Shown here: positions 16,872 through 24,632 of the stretch, piece after piece
Position numbering within the stretch: position 1 is the stretch's first letter
Layout of the letters: every line of letters begins with the position of its first letter
Assembly (NCBI GenBank): GCA_003052455.1
Contig: QAPD01000029.1
Location: 1 to 39,457 of the forward strand
Source: Sphaerisporangium cinnabarinum
Lineage (GTDB): Bacteria; Actinomycetota; Actinomycetes; Actinomycetales; Cellulomonadaceae
Length of the DNA: 39,457 nt
Direction of reading: 5' to 3'
The notes under the pieces: model-generated
What the model was told of the DNA's origin: nothing
Database searches by the model: none
The model's input: only the letters and a program-made list of their open reading frames with translations
Made by a program: the position numbers and the translations under genes

Positions 16872-17996
16872 GTGAGCAACGAGATCGAGATCGGACGTGG
16901 CAAGCGCGGTCGGCGCGCGTTCTCCTTCGACGACGTCGCCGTCGTGCCCTCGCGGCGCACGCGCGACCCGGAGGAGGTGTCGGTCGGCTGGCAGATCGAC
17001 GCCTACCACTTCGACCTGCCGATCCTCGCGGCGCCCATGGACTCGGTCATGAGCCCGGCCACCGCCGTCGCGCTCGGCAACCACGGCGGCCTCGGCGTCC
17101 TCGACCTCGAGGGCCTGTGGACGCGCTACGACGACCCGACCGCGCTCCTCGAGGAGATCGCCGCGCTCGAGCCGCTCGAGGCCACGCGCCGCATGCAGGA
17201 GATCTACGCCGAGCCCATCAAGGCCGACCTCATCACGCAGCGCCTCAAGGAGATCCGCGCGGCGGGCGTCACCGTCGCCGCGGCCCTGTCGCCGCAGCGC
17301 ACGCAGGAGCACTACCAGACGGTGGTCGACGCGGGCGTCGACCTGTTCGTCATCCGTGGCACGACGGTCTCCGCCGAGCACGTCTCGGGCGTCGCCGAGC
17401 CGCTCAACCTCAAGCGCTTCATCTACGAGCTCGACGTCCCGGTCGTCGTGGGCGGCGCGTCCACGTACACCGCGGCGCTGCACCTCATGCGCACGGGCGC
17501 CGCGGGCGTCCTCGTCGGCTTCGGCGGCGGCGCGGCCCACACCACGCGGGTCTCGCTCGGCATCCACGCGCCCATGGCGACCGCGGTCGCGGACGTCGCG
17601 GCGGCACGGCGCGACTACCTCGACGAGTCGGGCGGCCGCTACGTGCACGTCATCGCGGACGGCGGCGTCGGCCGCTCGGGCGACCTCGTCAAGGCGGTCG
17701 CGTGCGGCGCCGACGCGGTCATGCTCGGCGCGGCGCTCGCGCGGGCCGAGGAGGCGCCGGGCAAGGGCTGGCACTGGGGCTCGGAGGCCCACCACGCCCA
17801 GCTCCCGCGCGGCGAGCGCGTGCGCGTCGGCACGGCCGGCACGCTCGAGGAGATCCTCTTCGGGCCGGGCCGCCAGGCGGACGGCACGCTCAACCTCGTC
17901 GGCGCGCTCCGCCGGGCCATGGCGACGACCGGGTACTCGGACCTCAAGGAGTTCCAGCGCGTCGAGGTCGTCGTCTCCCCGTACCAGCCCCGCTGA
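16872..17996 (+). CDS. guaB3: GuaB3-family IMP dehydrogenase-related protein
   Basis: 374 residues, without CBS domains. The TIM-barrel sequence is clearly IMPDH/GMPR-like (AFSFDDVAVVPSRRTRDPEE, PILAAPMDSVMS, VIADGGVGRSGDLVKAVACG). Where GuaB has GSICTT, this protein has GFGGGAAHTTR: the nucleophilic cysteine position is His223. Conventional IMP oxidation through a thioimidate is therefore doubtful; the biochemical role of actinobacterial GuaB3 is, as far as I know, not settled. The start GTG 16872 is supported by its -10 box. The GNAT gene follows 8 nt after the stop, so guaB3 probably heads a transcript running into the GNAT genes and gabD2. Confidence 0.93.
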   Translation: MSNEIEIGRGKRGRRAFSFDDVAVVPSRRTRDPEEVSVGWQIDAYHFDLPILAAPMDSVMSPATAVALGNHGGLGVLDLEGLWTRYDDPTALLEEIAALEPLEATRRMQEIYAEPIKADLITQRLKEIRAAGVTVAAALSPQRTQEHYQTVVDAGVDLFVIRGTTVSAEHVSGVAEPLNLKRFIYELDVPVVVGGASTYTAALHLMRTGAAGVLVGFGGGAAHTTRVSLGIHAPMATAVADVAAARRDYLDESGGRYVHVIADGGVGRSGDLVKAVACGADAVMLGAALARAEEAPGKGWHWGSEAHHAQLPRGERVRVGTAGTLEEILFGPGRQADGTLNLVGALRRAMATTGYSDLKEFQRVEVVVSPYQPR

Positions 17997-18004
17997 CCCG
18001 CGCC

Positions 18005-18643
18005 GTGGCCGGACGCATCGCCGACGGTCCGCGCCTGACGCACGCCGGCGACGGCGTGCCGGGCGGCGGAGCCGTGCCCGCCGAGGGTGAGGGCCGCCCG
18101 GAGACGGACGTCGTGGACGGGGCCTCCCCGGAGGTGGCCTCCACCGACGTGTCCTTCACGGAGGTCGAGGACGCCGACGTCGAGGCGGTCGTCGCGCTGT
18201 GGCGCACCTGCGGCCTCACCCGGCCGTGGAACGACCCCTACCGCGACCTCGCCGACGCCCGTCTGGGCGAGACCTCGACCGTCCTCGTGGGCCGCGCGAC
18301 GCGCGACCTGCCCGCGGTGGCCACGGACGGCGCCCCGGGGGAGCCCGGGGTCGCGGCCGGGGAGCTCGTCGCGACGGCGATGGCCGGCGTGGACGGGCAC
18401 CGGGGCTGGCTCTACTACGTGGCGGTCGACCCGCGCCTCCAGGGCCGCGGGGCGGGCCGTGCGACGGTCGTCGCGGCGGAGGCGTGGCTCGCCGCCCAGG
18501 GCGCGCGGGCCGTGCGCCTCATGGTGCGCGCCACGAACGACGCGGTGCGCGGCTTCTACGAGCGGCTGGGGTACGCGGACCAGGAGTGCGTCGTGCTCGG
18601 CCGCCCGCTCGGCGCCCCGGACGCCCGCGACGCCGGACGATGA
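18005..18643 (+). CDS. GNAT-family acetyltransferase, YpeA-like
   Basis: 212 residues. After a variable N-terminal stretch of about 55 residues comes one GNAT domain: VVALWRTCGLTRPWNDPYRDL is typical of the YpeA-like subfamily, and VDPRLQGRGAGRATVVAAE is the acetyl-CoA loop. The acceptor is unknown. GTG 18005, 8 nt after guaB3, is the first possible start; the N-terminal 55 residues are poorly conserved in character and a later start cannot be excluded. Its stop overlaps the next gene's ATG (18640-18643), so the two are coupled. Confidence 0.78.
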   Translation: MAGRIADGPRLTHAGDGVPGGGAVPAEGEGRPETDVVDGASPEVASTDVSFTEVEDADVEAVVALWRTCGLTRPWNDPYRDLADARLGETSTVLVGRATRDLPAVATDGAPGEPGVAAGELVATAMAGVDGHRGWLYYVAVDPRLQGRGAGRATVVAAEAWLAAQGARAVRLMVRATNDAVRGFYERLGYADQECVVLGRPLGAPDARDAGR

Positions 18644-19695
18644 ACCCCGCCGCGTGGCGGCCGGACGACGACGACCTCGCCGCCCTCGAGACCGAGCACC
18701 GTGCGCGCGTCGCCGCGCTCGACGCGCTCGTCGCGGTCCCCGCCCTCGGCGCCAGGACGGACGACGAGCGTCTCCTCGCCGTGCGGCTCCCGGACGGCTC
18801 TCGCGCCGCGGGGCTCCTGGGCGTGGGGGACGTCGGGCCGGACTCCGCGGCGGCGGGGTTCCGCGCGCTGCGCGAGCACCGGCTGCGGGCGCGCGCAGCG
18901 GGACCGGACGTGGGCGGCGCGGTCCGCGCGCTCGTCGCGGCCTGGACGGCGCGTGTCGGGCGCGACCCGGGCAGCGCACCGGCGGGCGACGGACTGCCCG
19001 AGCGCGGCCCCGCACCCCGCGACCACGGCCTGGCGCTCCTGTGGCCGAGCCGCGACGTCGAGGCCGTGGGCGCGCTCGCGGCGAGCGGCCTGCGCCCGAC
19101 CGTCCACCTCGCCGCGCGCCGCGGCGCCTCCTCGGTCCGGCCCCGCGACGACCTCCCCGGGATCGTGCTGGCCGACGCCGGCCCGGACGACGTGGCCGCC
19201 GTCGTCGAGCACCAGCGCGCCGAGCTCGCGTACGACGAGCTCGTGGGCGCGGCCCGCGTCCGGCCCCTCGCCGCCGAGCAGCTCGCCGCCCAGGTCGCGG
19301 CCGCCGTCGAGAACCCGCGCACCACGGTGCTCGTGGCACGGCGCCGGGTGCCGGGGGACCGGGCGGGCGAGGTCGTGGGCGTCGTCGCGGTCGAGCCGTC
19401 GGAGCGCTCCGGGGCCGTGGCCGGGACGGTCACGGCAGGGCCGGTCGCCTACCTCGTCCTGCTGCACGTGACGGGCAGCGCGCGCGGCACCGGCGTCGGC
19501 GGGGCGCTCGTCGACGCGGCGCTCGCGCGCGTGCACGAGCAGGCCGGGCCGGGCGCCGTCGTCGTGCTGCACCACGGCGTGCTCAACCCGCTGTCCGCGC
19601 CCTTCTGGGCGCGGCAGGGCTTCCGACCCGTGCTCACCACGTGGGAGCAGCCCGTCGACGCGCTGTCAGCGCCACGACGTAGCCTGTCCCCATGA
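18640..19695 (+). CDS. GNAT-family acetyltransferase with extended N-terminus
   Basis: 351 residues. The C-terminal half (from about residue 170) is a GNAT domain: IVLADAGPDDVAAVVEHQRAEL at its start and LHVTGSARGTGVGGALVDAAL as the acetyl-CoA loop, ending in a typical SAPFWARQGFRPV segment. The N-terminal half has no motif that I recognise, but its length and pattern (LLAVRLPDGSRAAGLLGVGD) would fit a degenerate second GNAT domain. The substrate is unknown. The ATG overlaps the upstream stop, and its own stop overlaps the ATG of gabD2 (19692-19695), so it is tightly packed between a GNAT gene and an aldehyde dehydrogenase gene. Confidence 0.72.
   Translation: MNPAAWRPDDDDLAALETEHRARVAALDALVAVPALGARTDDERLLAVRLPDGSRAAGLLGVGDVGPDSAAAGFRALREHRLRARAAGPDVGGAVRALVAAWTARVGRDPGSAPAGDGLPERGPAPRDHGLALLWPSRDVEAVGALAASGLRPTVHLAARRGASSVRPRDDLPGIVLADAGPDDVAAVVEHQRAELAYDELVGAARVRPLAAEQLAAQVAAAVENPRTTVLVARRRVPGDRAGEVVGVVAVEPSERSGAVAGTVTAGPVAYLVLLHVTGSARGTGVGGALVDAALARVHEQAGPGAVVVLHHGVLNPLSAPFWARQGFRPVLTTWEQPVDALSAPRRSLSP
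19680..19685 (+). promoter_or_regulatory. -10 box of leaderless gabD2 promoter inside the upstream gene
   Basis: TAGCCT ends 6 nt before ATG 19692 and lies within the last codons of the GNAT gene. gabD2 may therefore be made both from the upstream transcript and from a leaderless one. Confidence 0.55.
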
Positions 19696-21335
19696 CGAGC
19701 TCATCCGGCACACCCGGCTCCGGGCGCGGCGACGGCGCCGCGCTGGACGGTCTGATCGACCCCGAGAACCCGGCCGCGACCTACGTCCTCGAGCCGGAGG
19801 TCGTGGCCCCCCTCGCGCAGCGCGTCGTCACGAGCAACGAGGCGGGCATGCACCGCTCCGTCCTGCCCTCCACGGGAGCACCGCTCGCCGCGGTCCCCGT
19901 GTCGTCCGTCGAGGACGTCGCCCGTGCCGTGGCGCGCGCCCGGGCGGCGCAGCCGGCCTGGGCCGCCCGCTCCGTGCGCGAGCGCGCGGCCGTGCTGCGG
20001 CGGTTCGGCGAGCTCGTGCTCGCGCGCCAGTCGGACGGCCTCGACCTCATCCAGATGGAGTCCGGCAAGTCGCGGCGCAGCGCGTTCGAGGAGATCGCGG
20101 ACGTCGCGATCCTCGCGCGTCACTACGCCCAGCGCGGCCCGCGCTACCTCGCCGACCGGAGGGCGCCCGGGATGCTGCCCGTGCTCACCGGCACGCGCGT
20201 GCACCGTCGCCCCGTGGGCGTCGTCGGCGTCATCGCGCCGTGGAACTACCCGCTGACGCTCGCGCTCGCCGAGGCCGTGCCCGCGCTCGTGGCGGGGAAC
20301 GCCGTCGTGCTCAAGCCGGACCCGCAGACGACCCTCACCGCGCTGTGGGGCGCGGAGCTCCTCGAGGAGGCAGGGCTGCCCGCGGACCTGTTCCTCGTCG
20401 TCGCGGGCGGGGGAGAGGTCGGCGCCGCGGTGACCGACCACGTGGACCACATCGCGTTCACCGGCTCGACCGCCACCGGCCGCAAGGTCGCCGCGCGCGC
20501 GGGGGAGCGCCTCATCGGCGCGACGCTCGAGCTCGGCGGCAAGAACCCGCTGTACGTCGCGGCCGACGCCGACGTGCGCGCCGCCGCGCGCGGTGCCGTG
20601 CGCGCGTGCTTCTCCAACTCCGGCCAGCTCTGCGTGTCGATCGAGCGGCTCGTGCTGCACGAGGACGTCGCGGACGCCTTCCTCGACGAGTTCGTGCCGC
20701 TCGTCCGCGAGATGCGCCTCGGTGCGGGGCTCGACTACTCCGCCGACATGGGGTCGCTCACGTCGCAGGCGCAGCTCGACCGCGTGGTCGCCCACGTCGA
20801 GGACGCCATCGCGCGCGGCGCGCGCGTCCTCGCGGGCGGCGTGCACCGGGCGGACATCGGCCCGTGGTTCTACGCGCCCACCGTCCTCGACGACGTGCCC
20901 GACGACGCGGCGTGCGCGCGCGAGGAGACGTTCGGCCCGGTCGTCTCCGTGCGCCGGGTCGCGAGCGACGACGAGGCTGTCGAGGTCATGAACGACACCG
21001 AGTACGGGCTCAACGCGAGCGTGTGGACGCGCGACGCGGCCCGCGGTCGTCGGATCGCGGCGCGCGTCGAGGCCGGGACCGTCAACGTCAACGACGGCTA
21101 CTCCGCGACGTGGGGCTCCGTCGGTGCGCCGATGGGCGGGTTCAAGGCGTCCGGCCTCGGGCGCCGCCACGGGCGCGAGGGGATCGAGGCGCTCACCGAG
21201 GCGCAGACGATCTCCGTGCAGCGCGGCGCGAACCAGGGCCTCACGCTCGACACGCTCTACCAGCTCGGCGGGGAGCTGCCGAGCAAGGTCCTCACGTCGG
21301 CGCTCGACGTCATGCGTCGCCTGCGGCTGCCCTGA
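19692..21335 (+). CDS. gabD2: Succinic-semialdehyde dehydrogenase, GabD2-type
   Basis: 547 residues, an aldehyde dehydrogenase of the GabD2 group known from mycobacteria. It oxidises succinic semialdehyde to succinate with NAD(P)+, linking GABA degradation or a 2-oxoglutarate bypass to the TCA cycle. Signature sequences: GVIAPWNYPLTLALAEAVPA, the catalytic Glu loop ATLELGGKNP, and the catalytic Cys in FSNSGQLCVSIERL, followed by FGPVVSVRRV. The N-terminus is about 40 residues longer than in typical ALDHs, as in GabD2. The start ATG overlaps the upstream stop and has its own -10 box. No gabT transaminase lies nearby. It is convergent with the next gene, with 11 nt between the stops. Confidence 0.9.
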   Translation: MTSSSGTPGSGRGDGAALDGLIDPENPAATYVLEPEVVAPLAQRVVTSNEAGMHRSVLPSTGAPLAAVPVSSVEDVARAVARARAAQPAWAARSVRERAAVLRRFGELVLARQSDGLDLIQMESGKSRRSAFEEIADVAILARHYAQRGPRYLADRRAPGMLPVLTGTRVHRRPVGVVGVIAPWNYPLTLALAEAVPALVAGNAVVLKPDPQTTLTALWGAELLEEAGLPADLFLVVAGGGEVGAAVTDHVDHIAFTGSTATGRKVAARAGERLIGATLELGGKNPLYVAADADVRAAARGAVRACFSNSGQLCVSIERLVLHEDVADAFLDEFVPLVREMRLGAGLDYSADMGSLTSQAQLDRVVAHVEDAIARGARVLAGGVHRADIGPWFYAPTVLDDVPDDAACAREETFGPVVSVRRVASDDEAVEVMNDTEYGLNASVWTRDAARGRRIAARVEAGTVNVNDGYSATWGSVGAPMGGFKASGLGRRHGREGIEALTEAQTISVQRGANQGLTLDTLYQLGGELPSKVLTSALDVMRRLRLP

Positions 21336-21346
21336 CGGAGCCTGGC

Positions 21347-22120
21347 TCAGCGGCGCACGGCGTCGAGCACGGCCTTCGTCGCCGCGGGGATCTCGCGGGC
21401 GCGGTAGAGCGCGGCCTTCCACGGCTCGACGCTCGCCGCGCTGACGCCGACCCCCACGGCGTCGAGACCGGCGACGCGGCACGAGAACAGCGTGCGCGGC
21501 AGGTGGTACCCCTGCGTGACGACCACCGCTGTGCCGACGCCGAACTCCGACGCGGCGCGCGTGCACGTCGCGTGGGTGTCGAAGCCCTCGCGGTCGAGCA
21601 GGATCGCGTCGTCGGGCACGCCGCGGCCGAGCAGCCACGCGCGCATCGAGCCGGGCTCGTCGTAGTCGTCGTGCGCGTCGCCGCTCACGAGCACGACGGG
21701 CGCGATGCCCCGGCCGTAGAGCTCCGCCGCCGCGTCGAGCCGCCGGCGCAGGTACGTGGCCGGGGTCCCGTCCGGCCGCAGGCCCGCCCCCGGCACGACG
21801 ATCGCGTCGCTCTCCGGCACGTGCGCCGCGTCGGCGACGTGCGCGCGCCCGACCGCCTGCACGACGACGAACGGCGCCAGCACGAGCACCACGAGCCCCG
21901 CGCCCGTCCCGAGGGTGAGGCGCCGCCGTCGGGACCGGCGCGGACGACCCATCGAGGTCCAGCCGGACGACGACGCTGCCGACGGAGCGGAGGAGGACGG
22001 TGCCAGCGGAGCTACGGCCTGGTGCGCCCAGGCTCCGGGAACGCCTGTCGGCACGGCTCCTGGGCCGGCCGCTCGGCATGAGGGTGCGGCGGCCGAAGGC
22101 GACGCCGGGTCGTCGGTCAC
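21347..22120 (-). CDS. SanA/YdcF-like DUF218 membrane-anchored protein
   Basis: 257 residues. A low-complexity Ala/Ser/Pro N-terminus (1-55), a basic cluster RRSRRRR, one transmembrane helix (about 69-90) and an extracytoplasmic DUF218 domain: DAIVVPGAGLRPDGTPATYLRRRLDAA, LVSGDAHDDYDEPGSM, and TQGYHLPRTLFSC. SanA and ElyC of this family act in envelope integrity and peptidoglycan precursor handling; the reaction is unknown. I take the GTG at 22120 as the start because a TAGGGT -10 box lies 6 nt before it; ATG 21952 would give a more conventional N-terminus of 201 residues beginning just before the basic cluster. Confidence 0.82.
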   Translation of the reverse strand: MTDDPASPSAAAPSCRAAGPGAVPTGVPGAWAHQAVAPLAPSSSAPSAASSSGWTSMGRPRRSRRRRLTLGTGAGLVVLVLAPFVVVQAVGRAHVADAAHVPESDAIVVPGAGLRPDGTPATYLRRRLDAAAELYGRGIAPVVLVSGDAHDDYDEPGSMRAWLLGRGVPDDAILLDREGFDTHATCTRAASEFGVGTAVVVTQGYHLPRTLFSCRVAGLDAVGVGVSAASVEPWKAALYRAREIPAATKAVLDAVRR

Positions 22121-22126
22121 GTCCCG

Positions 22127-22132
22127 ACCCTA
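22127..22132 (-). promoter_or_regulatory. -10 box of leaderless SanA/YdcF-like gene
   Basis: TAGGGT on the minus strand (22132-22127) ends 6 nt before GTG 22120. It argues for the longer form of the protein. Confidence 0.5.
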
Positions 22133-22145
22133 ACGCCGCCACCGC

Positions 22146-22196
22146 GTCGACCAGGCCCTCCTGGCTGGCGGAGCAGGCGATCCTGGTCCGTCCGCC
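22146..22196 (-). repeat. Intergenic repeat, copy A
   Basis: On the minus strand these 51 bp align without gaps to the plus strand at 37595-37645, with 41 of 51 bases identical by hand count; the final 11 bases (gcctggtcgac) are identical. Both copies contain a degenerate direct repeat of period 22. The copy lies between the SanA-like and DUF4031-HD genes and continues into a longer imperfect inverted repeat reaching about 22240. Confidence 0.7.
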
Positions 22197-22262
22197 GTCC
22201 GGGACGAACCAGGACCGCCTGTTCGGCGGATGGAGGTGGGGGCGGAGGGGACGGAGTGAGGG

Positions 22263-23252
22263 TCAGGCGGGGGAGGAGAGGGTCGTGAGCTCGGCGGTGA
22301 GGTTGGCTCGGGCGCGGTCCTCCCAGAGAGTCGCGCCCTGCGGGGTGCGGAACAGCGCACCGCCGGCGAGCAGTCCGCGCAGGACGGCGGCCCGCCCGGC
22401 CCGGAAGGCGTCGTCGGGCACGTGGGCGTACTCGGCGCGCACCTGGCGGGCGTAGCGGGCGTACCGGTCCGGCGCGGACCCGAGGACGGCGAGGTCGGCG
22501 TCCGAGACGAGCGCCCCGGGCCCGTCGCCCGGGGCCGGGGCGTGGTCGGTCGTCACGAGCACGAGCCGCACGACCTCGTCGACCTCGCGAGCACCGAGGT
22601 GGCTCGCCAGCCGGGCGTCCGCGAGCTCGGCCGACCGCTCCTCGTCGCGGCCCGCCTCGCCGTCGTGCACGGCGTCGTGGAACCACAGCGCGAGCTGCGT
22701 CACCCCGGGCGTCGCGCCCGTGGCCGACGCCGCACCCGACGCGCCCGTGCCCGCCGCGCCGATCGACCACGCGGCGGCACCCGCGCGGGCGGGCGAGCGG
22801 GCGGCGTCGGGCACCCCGGGCGGGCGCCCCTCTAGGAGCGCGAGCGAGTCGAGCGCGTGCACGAGGTGCTCGGGCCCGTGGTAGACGCGGTGCGGCTCGT
22901 GCCAGCGCTCGACGAGCTCGACCCCGACGTCGCGTGCGCCCGGGAGGAGCGCGTCCCAGCGCGCGAGGAGCGCGTCGGCCTTCGCCGCGCGCCGCGCCCG
23001 GCCGGGCACGCGCAGGCCGGAGGCGCCGAGGCGCCGGGCGAGCTCACGACCCCCGACCGGCACCGCGCCCGCGGCGACCGCGACGTCGTACCGCTCGGCG
23101 GCGACGTCGTAGTGGTCGAGGTCGAACGCCCGCGGGCTCACGCCGATCGACGCCGCGAACGCGTGCAGCTCCGCGAGCGACGCGTCGGACACGAGATGGC
23201 TGAACAGCGTCCCGTGCGCGGGCCACGCGGGCGGGTCGATGAGAACGGTCAC
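22263..23252 (-). CDS. DUF4031 - HD phosphohydrolase fusion protein
   Basis: 329 residues. Residues 1-90 match DUF4031 (MTVLIDPPAWPAHGTLFSHL, ASIGVSPRAFDLDHYDV, GGRELARRLGASGLRV). Residues about 95-325 look like an HD-domain metal phosphohydrolase: RWHEPHRVYHGPEHLVHAL, then the HD pair in LALWFHDAVHD (His192, Asp193), and a later conserved Asp in SDADLAVLG. An Ala/Gly-rich insertion (about 150-183) separates the first His region from the HD pair. A nucleotide substrate is likely from the family, but none is identifiable. The start is GTG 23252, preceded at 6 nt by CATGCT, a weak -10-like hexamer. It is separated from ackA by a strong terminator, so it is an independent unit. Confidence 0.8.
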   Translation of the reverse strand: MTVLIDPPAWPAHGTLFSHLVSDASLAELHAFAASIGVSPRAFDLDHYDVAAERYDVAVAAGAVPVGGRELARRLGASGLRVPGRARRAAKADALLARWDALLPGARDVGVELVERWHEPHRVYHGPEHLVHALDSLALLEGRPPGVPDAARSPARAGAAAWSIGAAGTGASGAASATGATPGVTQLALWFHDAVHDGEAGRDEERSAELADARLASHLGAREVDEVVRLVLVTTDHAPAPGDGPGALVSDADLAVLGSAPDRYARYARQVRAEYAHVPDDAFRAGRAAVLRGLLAGGALFRTPQGATLWEDRARANLTAELTTLSSPA

Positions 23253-23267
23253 CGCCCGAGCATGCCA

Positions 23268-23309
23268 CCGACCGGTGAGCCGACGCGCGGGCGTCGGCTC
23301 ACCGGTCGG
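23268..23309. terminator. Terminator of the xfp-pta-ackA operon
   Basis: Perfect 19-bp stem (23268-23286 with 23291-23309) with a 4-nt loop, 63 nt after the ackA stop on the minus strand and just before the start of the DUF4031-HD gene. Confidence 0.88.
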
Positions 23310-23372
23310 GGAACGGGCCGAGCCCGGCGGGGCTCACCCGGCAAGGTCCGGGCGAGGTCCGGGCGGCGAGGC

Positions 23373-24632
23373 TCAGCCGGCGCGCGACGCCGCCTCGACG
23401 ACCTCGACCGACTGGCGGGCGATGGCGAGCTCCTCCATCGTCGGGACCACCATGACGAGCGTGCTCGTCCAGTCCGGCGAGATGACGCGCGGCTCGCCGG
23501 AGTCGACGGCGTTGCGGTCCGGGTCGACGGCGAGGCCGAGCGGCTCGAGGCCCTCGACGACGGCGGCGCGCACCTCGGCGTCGTGCTCGCCGACGCCCGC
23601 GGTGAAGGCCACGACGTCCACGCGGCCGAGGACGGCGGCGTACGCGCCGACGTACTTGCGCAGCCGGTGGATGTACACGTCGAACGCGAGGCGGGCACCC
23701 TCGTGACCGGCCTCCATGAGCCGGTGCAGCTCGCGGAAGTCGTTCACGCCGGACAGGCCCTTGACGCCCGAGCGCTTGTTGAACAGGTCGTCGATCTCGT
23801 CGATGCTCATGCCCGCGTTGCGCGCGAGGTGGAACACGACCGCCGGGTCGATGTCGCCGGTACGCGTGCCCATGACGAGGCCCTCGAGCGGGGTGAGGCC
23901 CATCGAGGTCTCGACCGGCACGCCGCCCTTCACGGCCGACGCCGAGGCGCCGTTGCCGAGGTGCAGGACGATCGTGTTGAGACCCTCGATCCGGCGCCCG
24001 AGGACGCGCGCGACCTTCCCGGAGACGTACTGGTGGCTCGTGCCGTGGGCGCCGTAGCGGCGGATCGCGTACTTCTCGGCGACCTCGGCGTCCAGGGCGT
24101 ACGTCGCGACGTGCGCCGGCAGCCGCTGGAAGAACGCGGTGTCGAACACCGCGACGTGCGGCACGTCGCCGAGCAGCGACCGCGCGACCTCGATGCCCTT
24201 GACGTTCGCCGGGTTGTGCAGCGGCGCGAGCGGGGACAGCGAGCGGATCCGCTCGAGCACGCCGTCATCGACGAGGACCGGGTCGGCGAACAGCGAGCCG
24301 CCCTGCACGACGCGGTGCCCCACCGCGTACACGTCGGCGTCCGAGAGCGTCGGGCCGACCTCGTCGAACATCCCCAGCGCGATGCGCAGCGCGTGCCCGT
24401 GGTCCGCGACGGGCTCCTCGCGCGTCGTCGTGTTCCCGGCGAACCGGTGCTTGATGATCCCGGACTCCTCGCCGATGCGCTCGATCGTGCCCGCGGCGAT
24501 CGCCTCGCCGCCGACGGGGTTGACGAGCTGGTACTTGAGCGAGGACGACCCCGAGTTCATGACGAGCACGGACCCGTGCGCGCCGTACGCGCTGTAGGGG
24601 TTGGGGCGCTCGCCCTCGGGCAGGATCGTCAT
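23373..24632 (-). CDS. ackA: Acetate kinase
   Basis: 419 residues. It converts acetyl phosphate and ADP to acetate and ATP (reversible). Family motifs: VLVMNSGSSSLKYQLV at the N-terminus, VGHRVVQGGSLF, VAVFDTAFFQRLP, RRYGAHGTSHQYVS with the catalytic-region residues, and VVAFTAGVGEHDAEVR. A roughly 20-residue N-terminal extension precedes the usual start. The ATG overlaps the pta stop (ATGA at 24629-24632), coupling it to Pta. It is the last gene of the xfp-pta-ackA operon and is followed by a strong hairpin. Confidence 0.97.
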   Translation of the reverse strand: MTILPEGERPNPYSAYGAHGSVLVMNSGSSSLKYQLVNPVGGEAIAAGTIERIGEESGIIKHRFAGNTTTREEPVADHGHALRIALGMFDEVGPTLSDADVYAVGHRVVQGGSLFADPVLVDDGVLERIRSLSPLAPLHNPANVKGIEVARSLLGDVPHVAVFDTAFFQRLPAHVATYALDAEVAEKYAIRRYGAHGTSHQYVSGKVARVLGRRIEGLNTIVLHLGNGASASAVKGGVPVETSMGLTPLEGLVMGTRTGDIDPAVVFHLARNAGMSIDEIDDLFNKRSGVKGLSGVNDFRELHRLMEAGHEGARLAFDVYIHRLRKYVGAYAAVLGRVDVVAFTAGVGEHDAEVRAAVVEGLEPLGLAVDPDRNAVDSGEPRVISPDWTSTLVMVVPTMEELAIARQSVEVVEAASRAG

